DNA of 64,000 nucleotides from contig NZ_JBHSGU010000001.1 of the NCBI RefSeq assembly GCF_042652645.1, forward strand, positions 62,001 through 126,000, given 5' to 3'. The notes below the pieces were generated by a model that was not told the DNA's origin, did not search any database, and was given only the letters and a program-made list of their open reading frames with translations. A program made the translations under genes and the position numbers. The DNA is from Glaciecola siphonariae (GTDB taxonomy: Bacteria; Pseudomonadota; Gammaproteobacteria; Enterobacterales; Alteromonadaceae). Below are positions 33,122 through 41,328 of the stretch, in pieces; position 1 is the first letter of the stretch, and each line of letters opens with the position of its first letter.

Positions 33122-33358
33122 TCAGTAATGCGGCGGTAACTCCACACCATCATTTATTTGGTTTTCTTGGCTTTGCAGGTTTTTTAGTTTATCGAGCATG
33201 CTAGAAGTTAGTTTTTCGAGCTGCTGTATTTGCCGCTGCTGAGCGGTCACAATCTGGTTAAGCTGCTCTATCGTATCTTCTTGATAGGCGAGTTTTACCT
33301 CAAGCGTCTCAATGGCTTGCTGCATATGTTCACTGTTGTTACTCACGGTTTTACTCAC
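33122..33358 (-). CDS. slyX: SlyX protein
   Basis: Small coiled-coil protein of unknown function; 78 residues. IETLEVKLAYQEDTIEQLN and VTAQQRQIQQLEKLTSSM form the heptad pattern, and the C-terminus PPHY is the family hallmark. Its start overlaps the end of the WD40 lipoprotein gene by 8 bases, so the two are cotranscribed. fkpA lies divergently beyond, as expected from the slyX-fkpA neighbourhood in enterobacteria. Confidence 0.95.
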   Translation of the reverse strand: MSKTVSNNSEHMQQAIETLEVKLAYQEDTIEQLNQIVTAQQRQIQQLEKLTSSMLDKLKNLQSQENQINDGVELPPHY

Positions 33359-34328
33359 CTTTTATTCGCCAAAATGCTAAATTTCCGCTACTAGAGACCG
33401 ACACTGCCTCGCCATCGATAAACCCCGACGCGTACACTACTGCCGACTGAGGCGCTGGGCCATCTCGCGGCGCAACCCGCCACTGCATGACTTCGTCGCC
33501 ACTATTTATATCCCATAGCATTAGCCTTTTTGCAGGAGAACCAGTAAGCAAGTACTTACCATCCTTTGAAAAATCCGCACTTGTGAAAATGATCTGGCGC
33601 TCAATAAACTGCAGTTGGCTAAGCGCTGAGCCAGTCTGCACATCCCAAATCTGTGCATCGTTTTGCCCGTCTGCGGTAAATGCATATCGTGCGCGCTGGT
33701 CGAGCTTTACCTGAGTCACTCGGTTAGGATGAGCAAAAGCATGAATCACCTGTCCGGTTTCAGTACTCCATAAATAAGCGTAATAGTCGTTGCCGCCAGT
33801 AAGGGCATATTTGCCATTGGCCGACAAATCAATGGAGTTAACCTTGTTCTCGCCGTGGCCTAAAAATTCAATGCGTCGCTCGGTATTGGGCTCAAAAAAC
33901 ATCACCGTTCCGTTCGCCCTTGCCACCAAAATGCCGCTTGCTTGGTTGCTAAGGGCCACATCTTGGATGGTAGATTCGTCGATACGCCAAAAACCCAGCG
34001 GATCGCCTGTGTTAACGCTCCAGATCGCAAAGGTTTCGCTGTCAGAGCTCACCACATACTCATCGTCTGGTGAAAATCTAACGTTATCGACTAGGTTGGT
34101 CGCATCTCCCTGATGCTGCCAAGTAAAACGGGGTTGCTGAGCCTCTATGTCGTACACTTGAATTGCACCGCTAACCTGCGATACCACGGCATATTTGCCG
34201 TTAGCACTGATATCGGCCGCATAAACACCCGATTCAGATAAGTTTATTCTTTTGCTTGGCCTTGACTCTGGTACACTGCATCCCAATAACAAAAAACTAG
34301 TCAGGAGCACCATAAATTGACTTTTCAT
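33351..34328 (-). CDS. WD40-repeat lipoprotein
   Basis: Probable periplasmic or outer-membrane-anchored beta-propeller; 325 residues. The signal peptide ends in a lipobox LLLGC with Cys17. About six WD40-like blades can be followed, for example KYAVVSQVSGAIQVYDIEA, EYVVSSDSETFAIWSVNTGDPLGFW (in parts), KYALTGGNDYYAYLWSTETG and KYLLTGSPAKRLMLWDINSGD. It probably acts as a scaffold; no enzymatic motif is seen. It lies upstream of slyX and is divergent from fkpA by 106 bases. Confidence 0.88.
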   Translation of the reverse strand: MKSQFMVLLTSFLLLGCSVPESRPSKRINLSESGVYAADISANGKYAVVSQVSGAIQVYDIEAQQPRFTWQHQGDATNLVDNVRFSPDDEYVVSSDSETFAIWSVNTGDPLGFWRIDESTIQDVALSNQASGILVARANGTVMFFEPNTERRIEFLGHGENKVNSIDLSANGKYALTGGNDYYAYLWSTETGQVIHAFAHPNRVTQVKLDQRARYAFTADGQNDAQIWDVQTGSALSQLQFIERQIIFTSADFSKDGKYLLTGSPAKRLMLWDINSGDEVMQWRVAPRDGPAPQSAVVYASGFIDGEAVSVSSSGNLAFWRIKGE

Positions 34329-34434
34329 TGCGTAATCTTATTGTAATAGGTTTACTTTTGAAGCAAGCCAACTAACATGGGTGCAGTATATCCTAATCTG
34401 GCAATTACAATCCAACGTATAAGTGGAGATGAAT

Positions 34435-35190
34435 ATGAAAAAGGCTTATTTAGCCACGGCAGTTTTATCAGCGTTTTTATTGAGCGCATGCGGCACAGAC
34501 AATAATAAAGAAGAAACAGCAAGTGCTGAGGCGACGGCAACAATCGCACTCGAAACGGACGCTCAAAAGCAGTCTTACGCGCTAGGTGCAAGCATGGGAA
34601 TGTTTGTAAACAACCGCTTCGAGCAGCAAGCGAGTTTAGACCTAGCAGTCGATAGAGACGCCCTGCGCAAAGGTTTTGAAGATGCCTTGAATGACACGCC
34701 GCAGCTTACTATGGAAGAGATTCAAGCGCTTACCCAAGCGTCTGATGAAGCGCTTCGTGCAGCACAAACTGCACAAATGGCCAAGCAAGCAGAAGAGGCC
34801 ATTGAAGTAGGCAAGGCGTTTTTAGCTGAAAACGCGCAAAAAGAAGGCGTGACGGTAACCGAATCAGGTCTGCAGTACGAAGTCATTGAAGAAGGTGACG
34901 GCGCCAGCCCCGTCGCAACAGATACCGTGACGGTGCACTATCGCGGCACCCTAATTGACGGTACCGAGTTTGATTCATCATACTCGCGCGGCGAACCTAC
35001 TTCATTTCCGCTTAACCGTGTAATCACGGGTTGGACTGAGGGCTTACAGCTCATGAAAGAAGGCGGCAAGTATCGCTTTTACATCCCATCAGATCTTGCC
35101 TACGGTCAGCGCGGCCAAGGTGCTATTACCCCTAATTCAACACTTATCTTTGACGTTGAGTTAATCGATGTGGCTGATGCGCCGGAGTAA
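34435..35190 (+). CDS. fkpA: FKBP-type peptidyl-prolyl isomerase, lipoprotein
   Basis: Periplasmic chaperone and prolyl isomerase. From ATG 34435 (GTGGAG ribosome binding site, then a second ATG at 34429 in the same frame) it has 251 residues. Seen: a signal peptide with lipobox LLSAC, the N-terminal dimerisation domain (QKQSYALGASMGMFVNNRF), a helical linker, and the FKBP domain (VTVHYRGTLIDGTEFDSSYSRG in parts, GWTEGLQLMKEGGKYRFYIPS in parts, AYGQRGQG). Unlike E. coli FkpA it appears lipid-anchored, as in related Mip proteins. Confidence 0.93.
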   Translation: MKKAYLATAVLSAFLLSACGTDNNKEETASAEATATIALETDAQKQSYALGASMGMFVNNRFEQQASLDLAVDRDALRKGFEDALNDTPQLTMEEIQALTQASDEALRAAQTAQMAKQAEEAIEVGKAFLAENAQKEGVTVTESGLQYEVIEEGDGASPVATDTVTVHYRGTLIDGTEFDSSYSRGEPTSFPLNRVITGWTEGLQLMKEGGKYRFYIPSDLAYGQRGQGAITPNSTLIFDVELIDVADAPE

Positions 35191-35263
35191 GCTGTGTTTT
35201 GAAGGTCTCAACAAATGAGGCCTTGTTGATATTAAAACGTAGCATCAAAGCTAAATCAGAACC

Positions 35264-35295
35264 AAAAACAGCGCCTCTAGGGCGCTGTTTTTATT
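35264..35295 (+). terminator. Rho-independent terminator after fkpA
   Basis: Eight-base stem ACAGCGCC and GGCGCTGT with a 4-base loop, T run on the right and A run on the left (35264-35295); could be bidirectional, also serving the convergent small membrane gene. Confidence 0.88.
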
Positions 35296-35378
35296 TTGCT
35301 TATGGACCGTTTTTACGCGTAACATTGCCTTGCATTGAAAGCCCTGAAGCTGCGCAAAGGTCTGCTGTAGCTAAATTT

Positions 35379-35609
35379 CTATTTTGAGCGTCTCTGAGCG
35401 CGCAGTAGCCAGCGCCCAAAAAACATAAGGCCTAAACTTAGCAACACAGCCACCGGAAACCACTTGTCGTAATTATTTGTAACAACCGCTATGGCGGTTA
35501 GGGTGAATGTCAAGACGCTCACAATGATGCAGTTGATTGCTAGAAACATCATCGCATAGTTAAATACGGAGTATCGTGGCTTATTTGTATCGTTTTTACA
35601 TACGGACAT
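35379..35609 (-). CDS. Small membrane protein, 76 aa, unknown
   Basis: Not recognised. It has two membrane segments (near residues 18-42, MMFLAINCIIVSVLTFTLTAIAV in parts, and 50-66, FPVAVLLSLGLMFFGRWLL) and a short basic tail RAQRRSK. ATG 35609 is preceded by AAAGGAGACAG, a strong ribosome binding site, which supports a real gene. It is convergent with fkpA and divergent from greB. Confidence 0.65.
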   Translation of the reverse strand: MSVCKNDTNKPRYSVFNYAMMFLAINCIIVSVLTFTLTAIAVVTNNYDKWFPVAVLLSLGLMFFGRWLLRAQRRSK

Positions 35610-35718
35610 AGCTGTCTCCTTTACTCATATGCTAGCATAGAATAATTCTTACGCTACTAATTGACAGACGTTAAGCCTAGCTTATAGTTCAAAATTTGTG
35701 CAGCTTTCTGTAGATATT

Positions 35719-36192
35719 ATGCCAACACCCCTGATCACGCCAAAAGGTTACGCTAAATTAAAGCAAGAACTCGATCATTTATGGCGCGTTGAACGGCCAG
35801 AGACAACGAAAAAAGTTACTTGGGCTGCAAGCCTTGGTGATAGAAGTGAAAACGCTGACTATCAATATAATAAGAAGCGTTTACGCGAAATTGACCGGCG
35901 AATTCGCTACATATCCAAAGCCTTGGAGCGCTTAAAAGTAGTCGAATATCACCCCTCACAGGCCGGCAAGGTGTTTTTTGGCGCGTTTGTTGAAATTGAA
36001 AACGACGAAGGTGAGCGCAAAGCCTTTCAAATTGTTGGCTACGACGAAATATTTGGCCGCAAAGACGTCATTTCGATCGATTCACCAATGGCCAGAGCGC
36101 TCATTAAAAAAGAAGTGGGCGATGACGTAGAGGTGGTCACGCAAACCGGCAGATACACGTGGTACATCGAATCGATTGAGTATCCGCGTTAA
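35719..36192 (+). CDS. greB: Transcription elongation factor GreB
   Basis: Stimulates RNA cleavage by backtracked RNA polymerase. From ATG 35719 it has 157 residues; a GTG at 35698 would add 7. Seen: the N-terminal coiled coil with the acidic tip (LGDRSENADYQYNKKRLREI in parts) and a C-terminal FKBP-like domain (FGAFVEIENDEGE, ISIDSPMARALIKKEVGDDVEV in parts). The basic patch of GreB rather than GreA is suggested by KKVTWAASLGDRSENADY. It is followed after 93 bases by tex, as in E. coli. Confidence 0.94.
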   Translation: MPTPLITPKGYAKLKQELDHLWRVERPETTKKVTWAASLGDRSENADYQYNKKRLREIDRRIRYISKALERLKVVEYHPSQAGKVFFGAFVEIENDEGERKAFQIVGYDEIFGRKDVISIDSPMARALIKKEVGDDVEVVTQTGRYTWYIESIEYPR

Positions 36193-36285
36193 AAAATTTC
36201 TTCGCTATGGTCGCGTACTGTGTGCATCACAGTTATAATCTCGTCACTTTGCTTCTCTCCTATTTAACAGAGACCGACCCTATAC

Positions 36286-38625
36286 ATGATAAATCAAACT
36301 ATTGCCGCAGAAATTGGCGCTAAAGATTCGCAGGTCGCTGCGGCTGTAAAACTGCTCGACGAAGGCGCCACCGTGCCTTTTATTGCGCGCTATCGTAAAG
36401 AGGCCACCGAAGGTTTAGACGATGCGCAACTGCGCACACTTGAGCAACGACTCGGATACTTGCGAGAGCTAGAAGACCGTCGTAAAGCGATATTAAAATC
36501 AATAGGCGAACAGGGTAAATTAGATGCGGCACTTCGTGAAAAAATAGAGGCCGCAAGCAGCAAAACACTATTAGAAGATTTGTATCTTCCATTTAAGCCG
36601 CGCCGGCGCACCAAAGGGCAAATAGCCATAGAAGCTGGACTGGCCCCACTTGCACAAACCTTACTTGAAGATAGCCAAGCCAATCCTGACAGCCTCGGCG
36701 CAACTTATGTAAACAGCGAAAAAGGAATAGACGACAGTAAGGCTGCGTTAGACGGCGCTAAATTTATTTTAATGGAACAATTTGCTGAAAACGCAGATGT
36801 GTTGAACGCGCTAAGAACGCGTTTAATTCAGTCTGCGCACGTGACAAGTTCGGCCATTGAAGGCATGCAGGAAAAAGGGCAGAAATTTAGCGACTATTTC
36901 AGCTATTCAGAAAAATACTCGAGTGTGCCGTCCCACCGAGCGCTTGCTATGTTTAGAGGCCGCAATGAAGGTGTGCTGTCTGTCTCTTTAGACCCATCAC
37001 CGGAACAAGAAGGCCTCAGCAAAAATGAGCATTACGAACACATCATCGCCAAGGTGCTCGGACTTTCCTTAACAAACTCTGCGCGGGACACTTGGCTGAG
37101 AACAGTTGTGCAGTGGACATGGAAAATTAAGCTTAGTCTGCATCTAGAAACCGAGCTTTTTAGTATGCTCAGAGAGAAAGCAGAAAAAGACGCCATAGAC
37201 GTATTCGCGTCTAACCTTAAAGACCTCTTAATGGCAGCACCAGCGGGCCCCAAGGTTACCATGGGTTTAGACCCAGGTTTGCGCACGGGTGTTAAGGTAG
37301 CCATTGTGGATGCCACTGGAAAGGTCATGGCGACCACCACCATATTCCCGCATGCACCGCAAAATCAGTGGGATAAATCAAAGCGAACCCTTGCAACGTT
37401 AAGCAAGCAACACAAAGTGAATATTATCAGTATCGGCAACGGCACGGGCTCGAGAGAAACCGATAAACTCGTTTCTGAAATGATGCAAGCAGAGCCCGAA
37501 CTTGGCCTACAAAAAATCGTGATCAGCGAGGCCGGTGCATCGGTGTATTCAGCATCTGAGCTAGCTTCTGCTGAACTCCCGAATTTAGATGTTTCATTGC
37601 GAGGCGCGGTTTCGATTGCGCGTCGTTTACAAGACCCGCTCGCAGAACTGGTGAAAATTGAGCCGAAAGCCATTGGCGTGGGTCAGTATCAACATGACGT
37701 TAATCAAAGCCAGTTGGCGCAATCACTGGATAACGTGATTAAAGACTGCGTAAATGCCGTTGGTGTTGATTTGAACACGGCTTCTCCAGCCTTGTTAGCA
37801 AATGTTTCGGGTCTGAACAAAACACTCGCCAGCAATATCGTACAGTTTAGAGATACCCATGGGCGTTTTGACAACAGAAAACGCCTACTCGAGGTTGACC
37901 GCTTAGGACCAAAAGCTTACGAGCAGGCGGCAGGGTTTTTACGAGTAATGAATGGTAGTAACCCACTTGATGCAAGTGCCGTTCATCCCGAGGCATACGA
38001 AGTGGTTGACACGATTGTGCAAAAGTCTGGGATCGCAGTTAACGATATGATTGGCAATGAGAGCGTGCTTAAAAACTTAAAGCCGCAGGACTTTGTTACT
38101 CAAACCTTCGGTTTGCCCACAATAAAAGATATTGTGAGCGAGCTTGAAAAACCCGGAAGAGACCCTCGACCAGAATTTAAAACCGCCACGTTTAAAGAAG
38201 GTGTAGCCACCATGGCAGACCTTGAAGTGGGCATGATATTAGAGGGCGTCATAAGCAATGTTGCTAACTTTGGCGCATTTGTCGATATTGGCGTACATCA
38301 AGATGGCCTGGTGCATATTTCATCACTTACCAATAAGTTTATCAAAGACCCGCGTGAAGTTGTTAAAACCGGCGATGTGGTAAAAGTTAAAGTGATGGAA
38401 GTAGACATTAAGCGTAAACGTATTAGCCTTACGATGCGTTTAGATGACGATGTAAACGCTCATAAGAGCGACACTTCAAGTCCGAAAAAAGCGTCTGCCA
38501 ATCGCCCCTCATCTAGCAAAGGAGCTCATGCGGCTAAAAACAGCAGAGGCAAACCAGCTCAAGGCGCAAACAACGCAGCAATGGGTAATGCATTTGCTGA
38601 AGCATTTGCGAAAGCAAAAAAATAA
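36286..38625 (+). CDS. tex: RNA-binding transcription accessory protein Tex
   Basis: Conserved nucleic-acid-binding protein of 779 residues, linked to transcription in several bacteria. Seen: the N-terminal helical region (VPFIARYRKEATEGLDD), the YqgF RNase-like domain (MGLDPGLRTGVKVAIVD and IGNGTGSRETD), helix-hairpin-helix domains (DLNTASPALLANVSGLNKTLA in parts, LLEVDRLGPKAYEQAAGFLRV in parts), and the C-terminal S1 domain near residues 645-715 (GVISNVANFGAFVDIGVHQ). A Ser/Lys/Ala-rich tail follows. It is next to greB, as in E. coli (yhgF). Confidence 0.96.
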   Translation: MINQTIAAEIGAKDSQVAAAVKLLDEGATVPFIARYRKEATEGLDDAQLRTLEQRLGYLRELEDRRKAILKSIGEQGKLDAALREKIEAASSKTLLEDLYLPFKPRRRTKGQIAIEAGLAPLAQTLLEDSQANPDSLGATYVNSEKGIDDSKAALDGAKFILMEQFAENADVLNALRTRLIQSAHVTSSAIEGMQEKGQKFSDYFSYSEKYSSVPSHRALAMFRGRNEGVLSVSLDPSPEQEGLSKNEHYEHIIAKVLGLSLTNSARDTWLRTVVQWTWKIKLSLHLETELFSMLREKAEKDAIDVFASNLKDLLMAAPAGPKVTMGLDPGLRTGVKVAIVDATGKVMATTTIFPHAPQNQWDKSKRTLATLSKQHKVNIISIGNGTGSRETDKLVSEMMQAEPELGLQKIVISEAGASVYSASELASAELPNLDVSLRGAVSIARRLQDPLAELVKIEPKAIGVGQYQHDVNQSQLAQSLDNVIKDCVNAVGVDLNTASPALLANVSGLNKTLASNIVQFRDTHGRFDNRKRLLEVDRLGPKAYEQAAGFLRVMNGSNPLDASAVHPEAYEVVDTIVQKSGIAVNDMIGNESVLKNLKPQDFVTQTFGLPTIKDIVSELEKPGRDPRPEFKTATFKEGVATMADLEVGMILEGVISNVANFGAFVDIGVHQDGLVHISSLTNKFIKDPREVVKTGDVVKVKVMEVDIKRKRISLTMRLDDDVNAHKSDTSSPKKASANRPSSSKGAHAAKNSRGKPAQGANNAAMGNAFAEAFAKAKK

Positions 38626-38660
38626 TAGGATAGCGACAGTTGCACTGCTACTTATGCTGC

Positions 38661-39368
38661 TTAAGCCTCGGCCGAAAACGCTTGGCTTACTGGTCGACTA
38701 GCATATTGATATTGACTAAGCGCTAATTCGGCTTTATTGCCAAGCGCTTGTGAAGCTTGTCTTGAGTTGTTCTCATCGCCTCCTGACACAGATTGTTTGG
38801 CAACCTCGGCTCTAGCGGCCTGCTCTTTTTGAGCTGCTTGCGAGGCGACCTTATAGTCTTGTGCGGAAGGCTCTGCAGGTGCTAGTGCAGCGGCTCGCAC
38901 CACCTGCATTTTAGAAATAGTATCTTCCGGTTCTTTTTCTTCGCTAACATCTATTGAGACTTCACCACCCACCGCATATTGCTTACCGTCAGGGCCTGTT
39001 TCGAATTCATATGACGGAGCGCCCGCGTACTGACCACCCACGGCAGCATGAGCCTGCTCGTGTATGCGGACTTCTTGGTCACGGTCTTTTAACTCTTGGA
39101 TTTTCTTTTCGTCGGCTTTTTCTTGCGCTTGCTCTGCGTCATTCTCGACTTTTTGTTTATCGGCCAATTCACTTAAGGTGTCTTGGGTGCTAGCCTTCTG
39201 TTTGCCAGCTTCACTGATGCTGACTTTGTCTTGACCTACTGGCGGTATTTGGGCTTGTTGCTCTGATTTAGTCGTGCCAAATGAGCCCGCTTGCGACTGA
39301 GGCATAAGCGGCTGAGGCATAAGCGGCTGAGGCATTTGATAATCATAAGCGGTCGTTGTTGGAAACAC
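38661..39368 (-). CDS. Putative metalloprotease, SprA-related family
   Basis: Protein of 235 residues with a low-complexity N-terminus (a duplicated MPQPLMPQ unit, then Gln/Ser/Lys-rich) and a charged coiled segment (DAEQAQEKADEKKIQELKDRD in parts). A short conserved core follows: VRIHEQAHAAVGGQYAGAPSYEF, which contains a HExxH-like HEQAH. It matches the SprA-related family, called putative metalloproteases; activity is unproven and a third zinc ligand is not obvious. No signal peptide. The next gene is the small motility-like protein on the same strand. Confidence 0.78.
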   Translation of the reverse strand: MFPTTTAYDYQMPQPLMPQPLMPQSQAGSFGTTKSEQQAQIPPVGQDKVSISEAGKQKASTQDTLSELADKQKVENDAEQAQEKADEKKIQELKDRDQEVRIHEQAHAAVGGQYAGAPSYEFETGPDGKQYAVGGEVSIDVSEEKEPEDTISKMQVVRAAALAPAEPSAQDYKVASQAAQKEQAARAEVAKQSVSGGDENNSRQASQALGNKAELALSQYQYASRPVSQAFSAEA

Positions 39369-39396
39369 CTTTAGCTACCTTTTGACATAAACATGA

Positions 39397-39639
39397 CTAC
39401 GCAAACACATCAATAATTGTGCCCACCATGGAATCAGCCCGCTTCATCACCTCTGCTGAGGCCTGTGCTTGCAGACTCGCCTGCTGCATGGAGGCCGCGC
39501 TGGCCGGGATATCTATATTTTGACGATTTGACTGAGCCAAATTGGCTGATACCTCTTGCATTTGACGAGAGGCGTCTTGATAAGACCGCGCGCCAGACGC
39601 AAACGCATCTTGCACCGTGTTATTCACAATAGCTACCAT
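39397..39639 (-). CDS. Small YjfB-like (putative motility) protein, 80 aa
   Basis: Small helical protein. The C-terminal part IPASAASMQQASLQAQASAEVMKRAD resembles the YjfB family, annotated as putative motility proteins in other bacteria; the match is by pattern only. The N-terminal part (VAIVNNTVQDAFASGARSYQ) recalls flagellar rod/hook N-termini. It lies 28 bases upstream of the SprA-like gene on the same strand. Two repeat copies lie just upstream of its start (39654-39697). Confidence 0.55.
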   Translation of the reverse strand: MVAIVNNTVQDAFASGARSYQDASRQMQEVSANLAQSNRQNIDIPASAASMQQASLQAQASAEVMKRADSMVGTIIDVFA

Positions 39640-39653
39640 CTCACCACCCTAAC

Positions 39654-39697
39654 CGAGGACACTCAACGAGCGCCACTTCCCAAACGAGGACACTCAA
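39654..39697 (+). repeat. GAGGACAC repeat, two exact copies before bioH 3' end
   Basis: CGAGGACACTCAA at 39654-39666 and 39685-39697, 31 bases apart, same orientation. They occupy the 106-base gap between the small motility-like gene and the end of bioH, both on the minus strand. Confidence 0.92.
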
Positions 39698-39745
39698 ACA
39701 AATTTACTTTTCTAAAACGGGTTATCGGCACCCCAACTAGATTCT

Positions 39746-40546
39746 TTAGTATTTTTTCACACTTTTTATAAAGCTAACAATGTCATCAATCATATCTTGA
39801 GGATGACTCATAGACGGTGCATGGGAGGCTTTGGAGTAAACAATGCTTTTGCAGGTAGGATGTAGTGCAGTTATTTTCTGCTGCGCTTTATGCGGAACCA
39901 AAGAATCTAAACGTCCGTAGAGCCGCAGAGTTGGCACCTTTATTAGATGCAGATGCTCGCGCAAATCTGTGTTGTGTAAAATATTTAAGCCGCCTTTTAA
40001 GGTATCGGCATTTGCGATTGGTTTAGCGTTAACTGCATTTAACATGCGCTGAATATTGGTTTTCGCGTCAGGTTGACCCAAGTTTTGGATTGCCAAAAAC
40101 CGCTTCAGTGTTTTTACGGAGCTATGAACTAGTTGTTCTTGAAAATTCGCTAATACCTTCGCATCAATACCTGGCCAATCATCACTTGCAACAAATTTTG
40201 GTGACGAACATACAGTAATAAGCGCGCTGATTTTTTTACATGCATTTACTGCAAGCGCCTGAGCCACTAAGCCACCTAAGGACCAGCCGAGCACAACGCA
40301 ATCATCTGGCAACCTGCGCTCTACTGCAGCGCTCAAAGATGCAATATCGCCATGCGCATATTGACCAATCTCGTTGCCATAACCCGGTAGGTCAATAAGA
40401 TGAATATCAACCGTTTGCTGAAGCTCTCTGTTTACAGCCAATTCTAATAAATGACTGAATTGCTCAAAGATTGCAGCGTTCATTCCCCAGCCGTGCAGCA
40501 GGCATATTTGCAATTCAGTACTTTTGTTCAGCTGACGTATTTGCAT
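39746..40546 (-). CDS. bioH: Pimeloyl-ACP methyl ester carboxylesterase
   Basis: Alpha/beta hydrolase that frees pimeloyl-ACP from its methyl ester for biotin synthesis; 266 residues. Seen: LLHGWGMNAAIFEQF, nucleophile Ser89 in GWSLGG, Asp in YGRLDSLVP and the catalytic His in SKASHAPSMSHP, the full triad. It is divergent from gntX, the same arrangement as in E. coli bioH/gntX. Confidence 0.94.
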   Translation of the reverse strand: MQIRQLNKSTELQICLLHGWGMNAAIFEQFSHLLELAVNRELQQTVDIHLIDLPGYGNEIGQYAHGDIASLSAAVERRLPDDCVVLGWSLGGLVAQALAVNACKKISALITVCSSPKFVASDDWPGIDAKVLANFQEQLVHSSVKTLKRFLAIQNLGQPDAKTNIQRMLNAVNAKPIANADTLKGGLNILHNTDLREHLHLIKVPTLRLYGRLDSLVPHKAQQKITALHPTCKSIVYSKASHAPSMSHPQDMIDDIVSFIKSVKKY

Positions 40547-40584
40547 GATGTGTTATCGTAATTCGTAAGTGCGGGGTAAATAGT

Positions 40585-41328
40585 ATGGGTAGTGTAACGC
40601 GATTAACGAATGTATGGGAGCAAGTAAGCGCACTGTTAACGCATCACAAACACTGCTATGTCTGTAAACAGTCGAGTGCTTTATTAGTTTGTGAATATTG
40701 TCGCTATGATACTAGTATCGCGCATTTTGAAGTGCCAGGATTCGATTTGCTCGAAAAGCCGTCTGTATCAGAGCACCTCGTCAGCCCTTACTATCATCAC
40801 CTTTACGCGCTTGGAAAATATGAGGGGATATTAAAGGCCCTGATTAACAGATTAAAATTTTCAAAAGAGCCGCTCGCCGCCCAAGTGCTAAGCAGGTTTT
40901 TTGTAGATTACATTTACCCGCGCATGGCTCATACGAGTGAATTGCCTGAGGTGCTCGTGCCCGTTCCATTATCTAAATGGCGCTATGCACAAAGAGGCTA
41001 TAATCAAGCGCGACTGCTGGCACACGCTTTAGGAAAACGCTGCGATTTGCCCGTTTACGATTGCGTCAAGAGGCTGCGTCACACCAAGGCGCAGAGCGAA
41101 TTAAATCGAGAGCAGCGCCTCGAGAACATTCACGACGCTTTTGCATTATGCAGCAGTATTGAGTACAAGCATATCGCACTGGTGGACGATGTTGTAACCA
41201 CTGGGGCGACAATCAACAGTGCGTGCAAAGCAATTGTTGCATCCTACCCTGATATCACCGTTTCAGTATGGTCGATGGCGCTATCGCCACCGACCCGCAC
41301 AAAGACTCAAAACAGCGGCGACATATAG
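40585..41328 (+). CDS. gntX: ComF/GntX-family phosphoribosyltransferase-like protein
   Basis: ComF-type protein of 247 residues: a zinc-finger-like N-terminus (CYVCKQ...CEYC near residues 24-42) and a PRT domain with the PRPP loop ALVDDVVTTGAT near 208-219. The VPVPLSKWRYAQRGYNQA and LNREQRLENIHDAF segments are ComF signatures. ComF/GntX members are needed for transformation in several bacteria. Its 3' end overlaps the convergent M14 gene by 22 bases. nfuA, the usual next gene, is 2.9 kb further on because the peptidase lies between. Confidence 0.93.
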   Translation: MGSVTRLTNVWEQVSALLTHHKHCYVCKQSSALLVCEYCRYDTSIAHFEVPGFDLLEKPSVSEHLVSPYYHHLYALGKYEGILKALINRLKFSKEPLAAQVLSRFFVDYIYPRMAHTSELPEVLVPVPLSKWRYAQRGYNQARLLAHALGKRCDLPVYDCVKRLRHTKAQSELNREQRLENIHDAFALCSSIEYKHIALVDDVVTTGATINSACKAIVASYPDITVSVWSMALSPPTRTKTQNSGDI

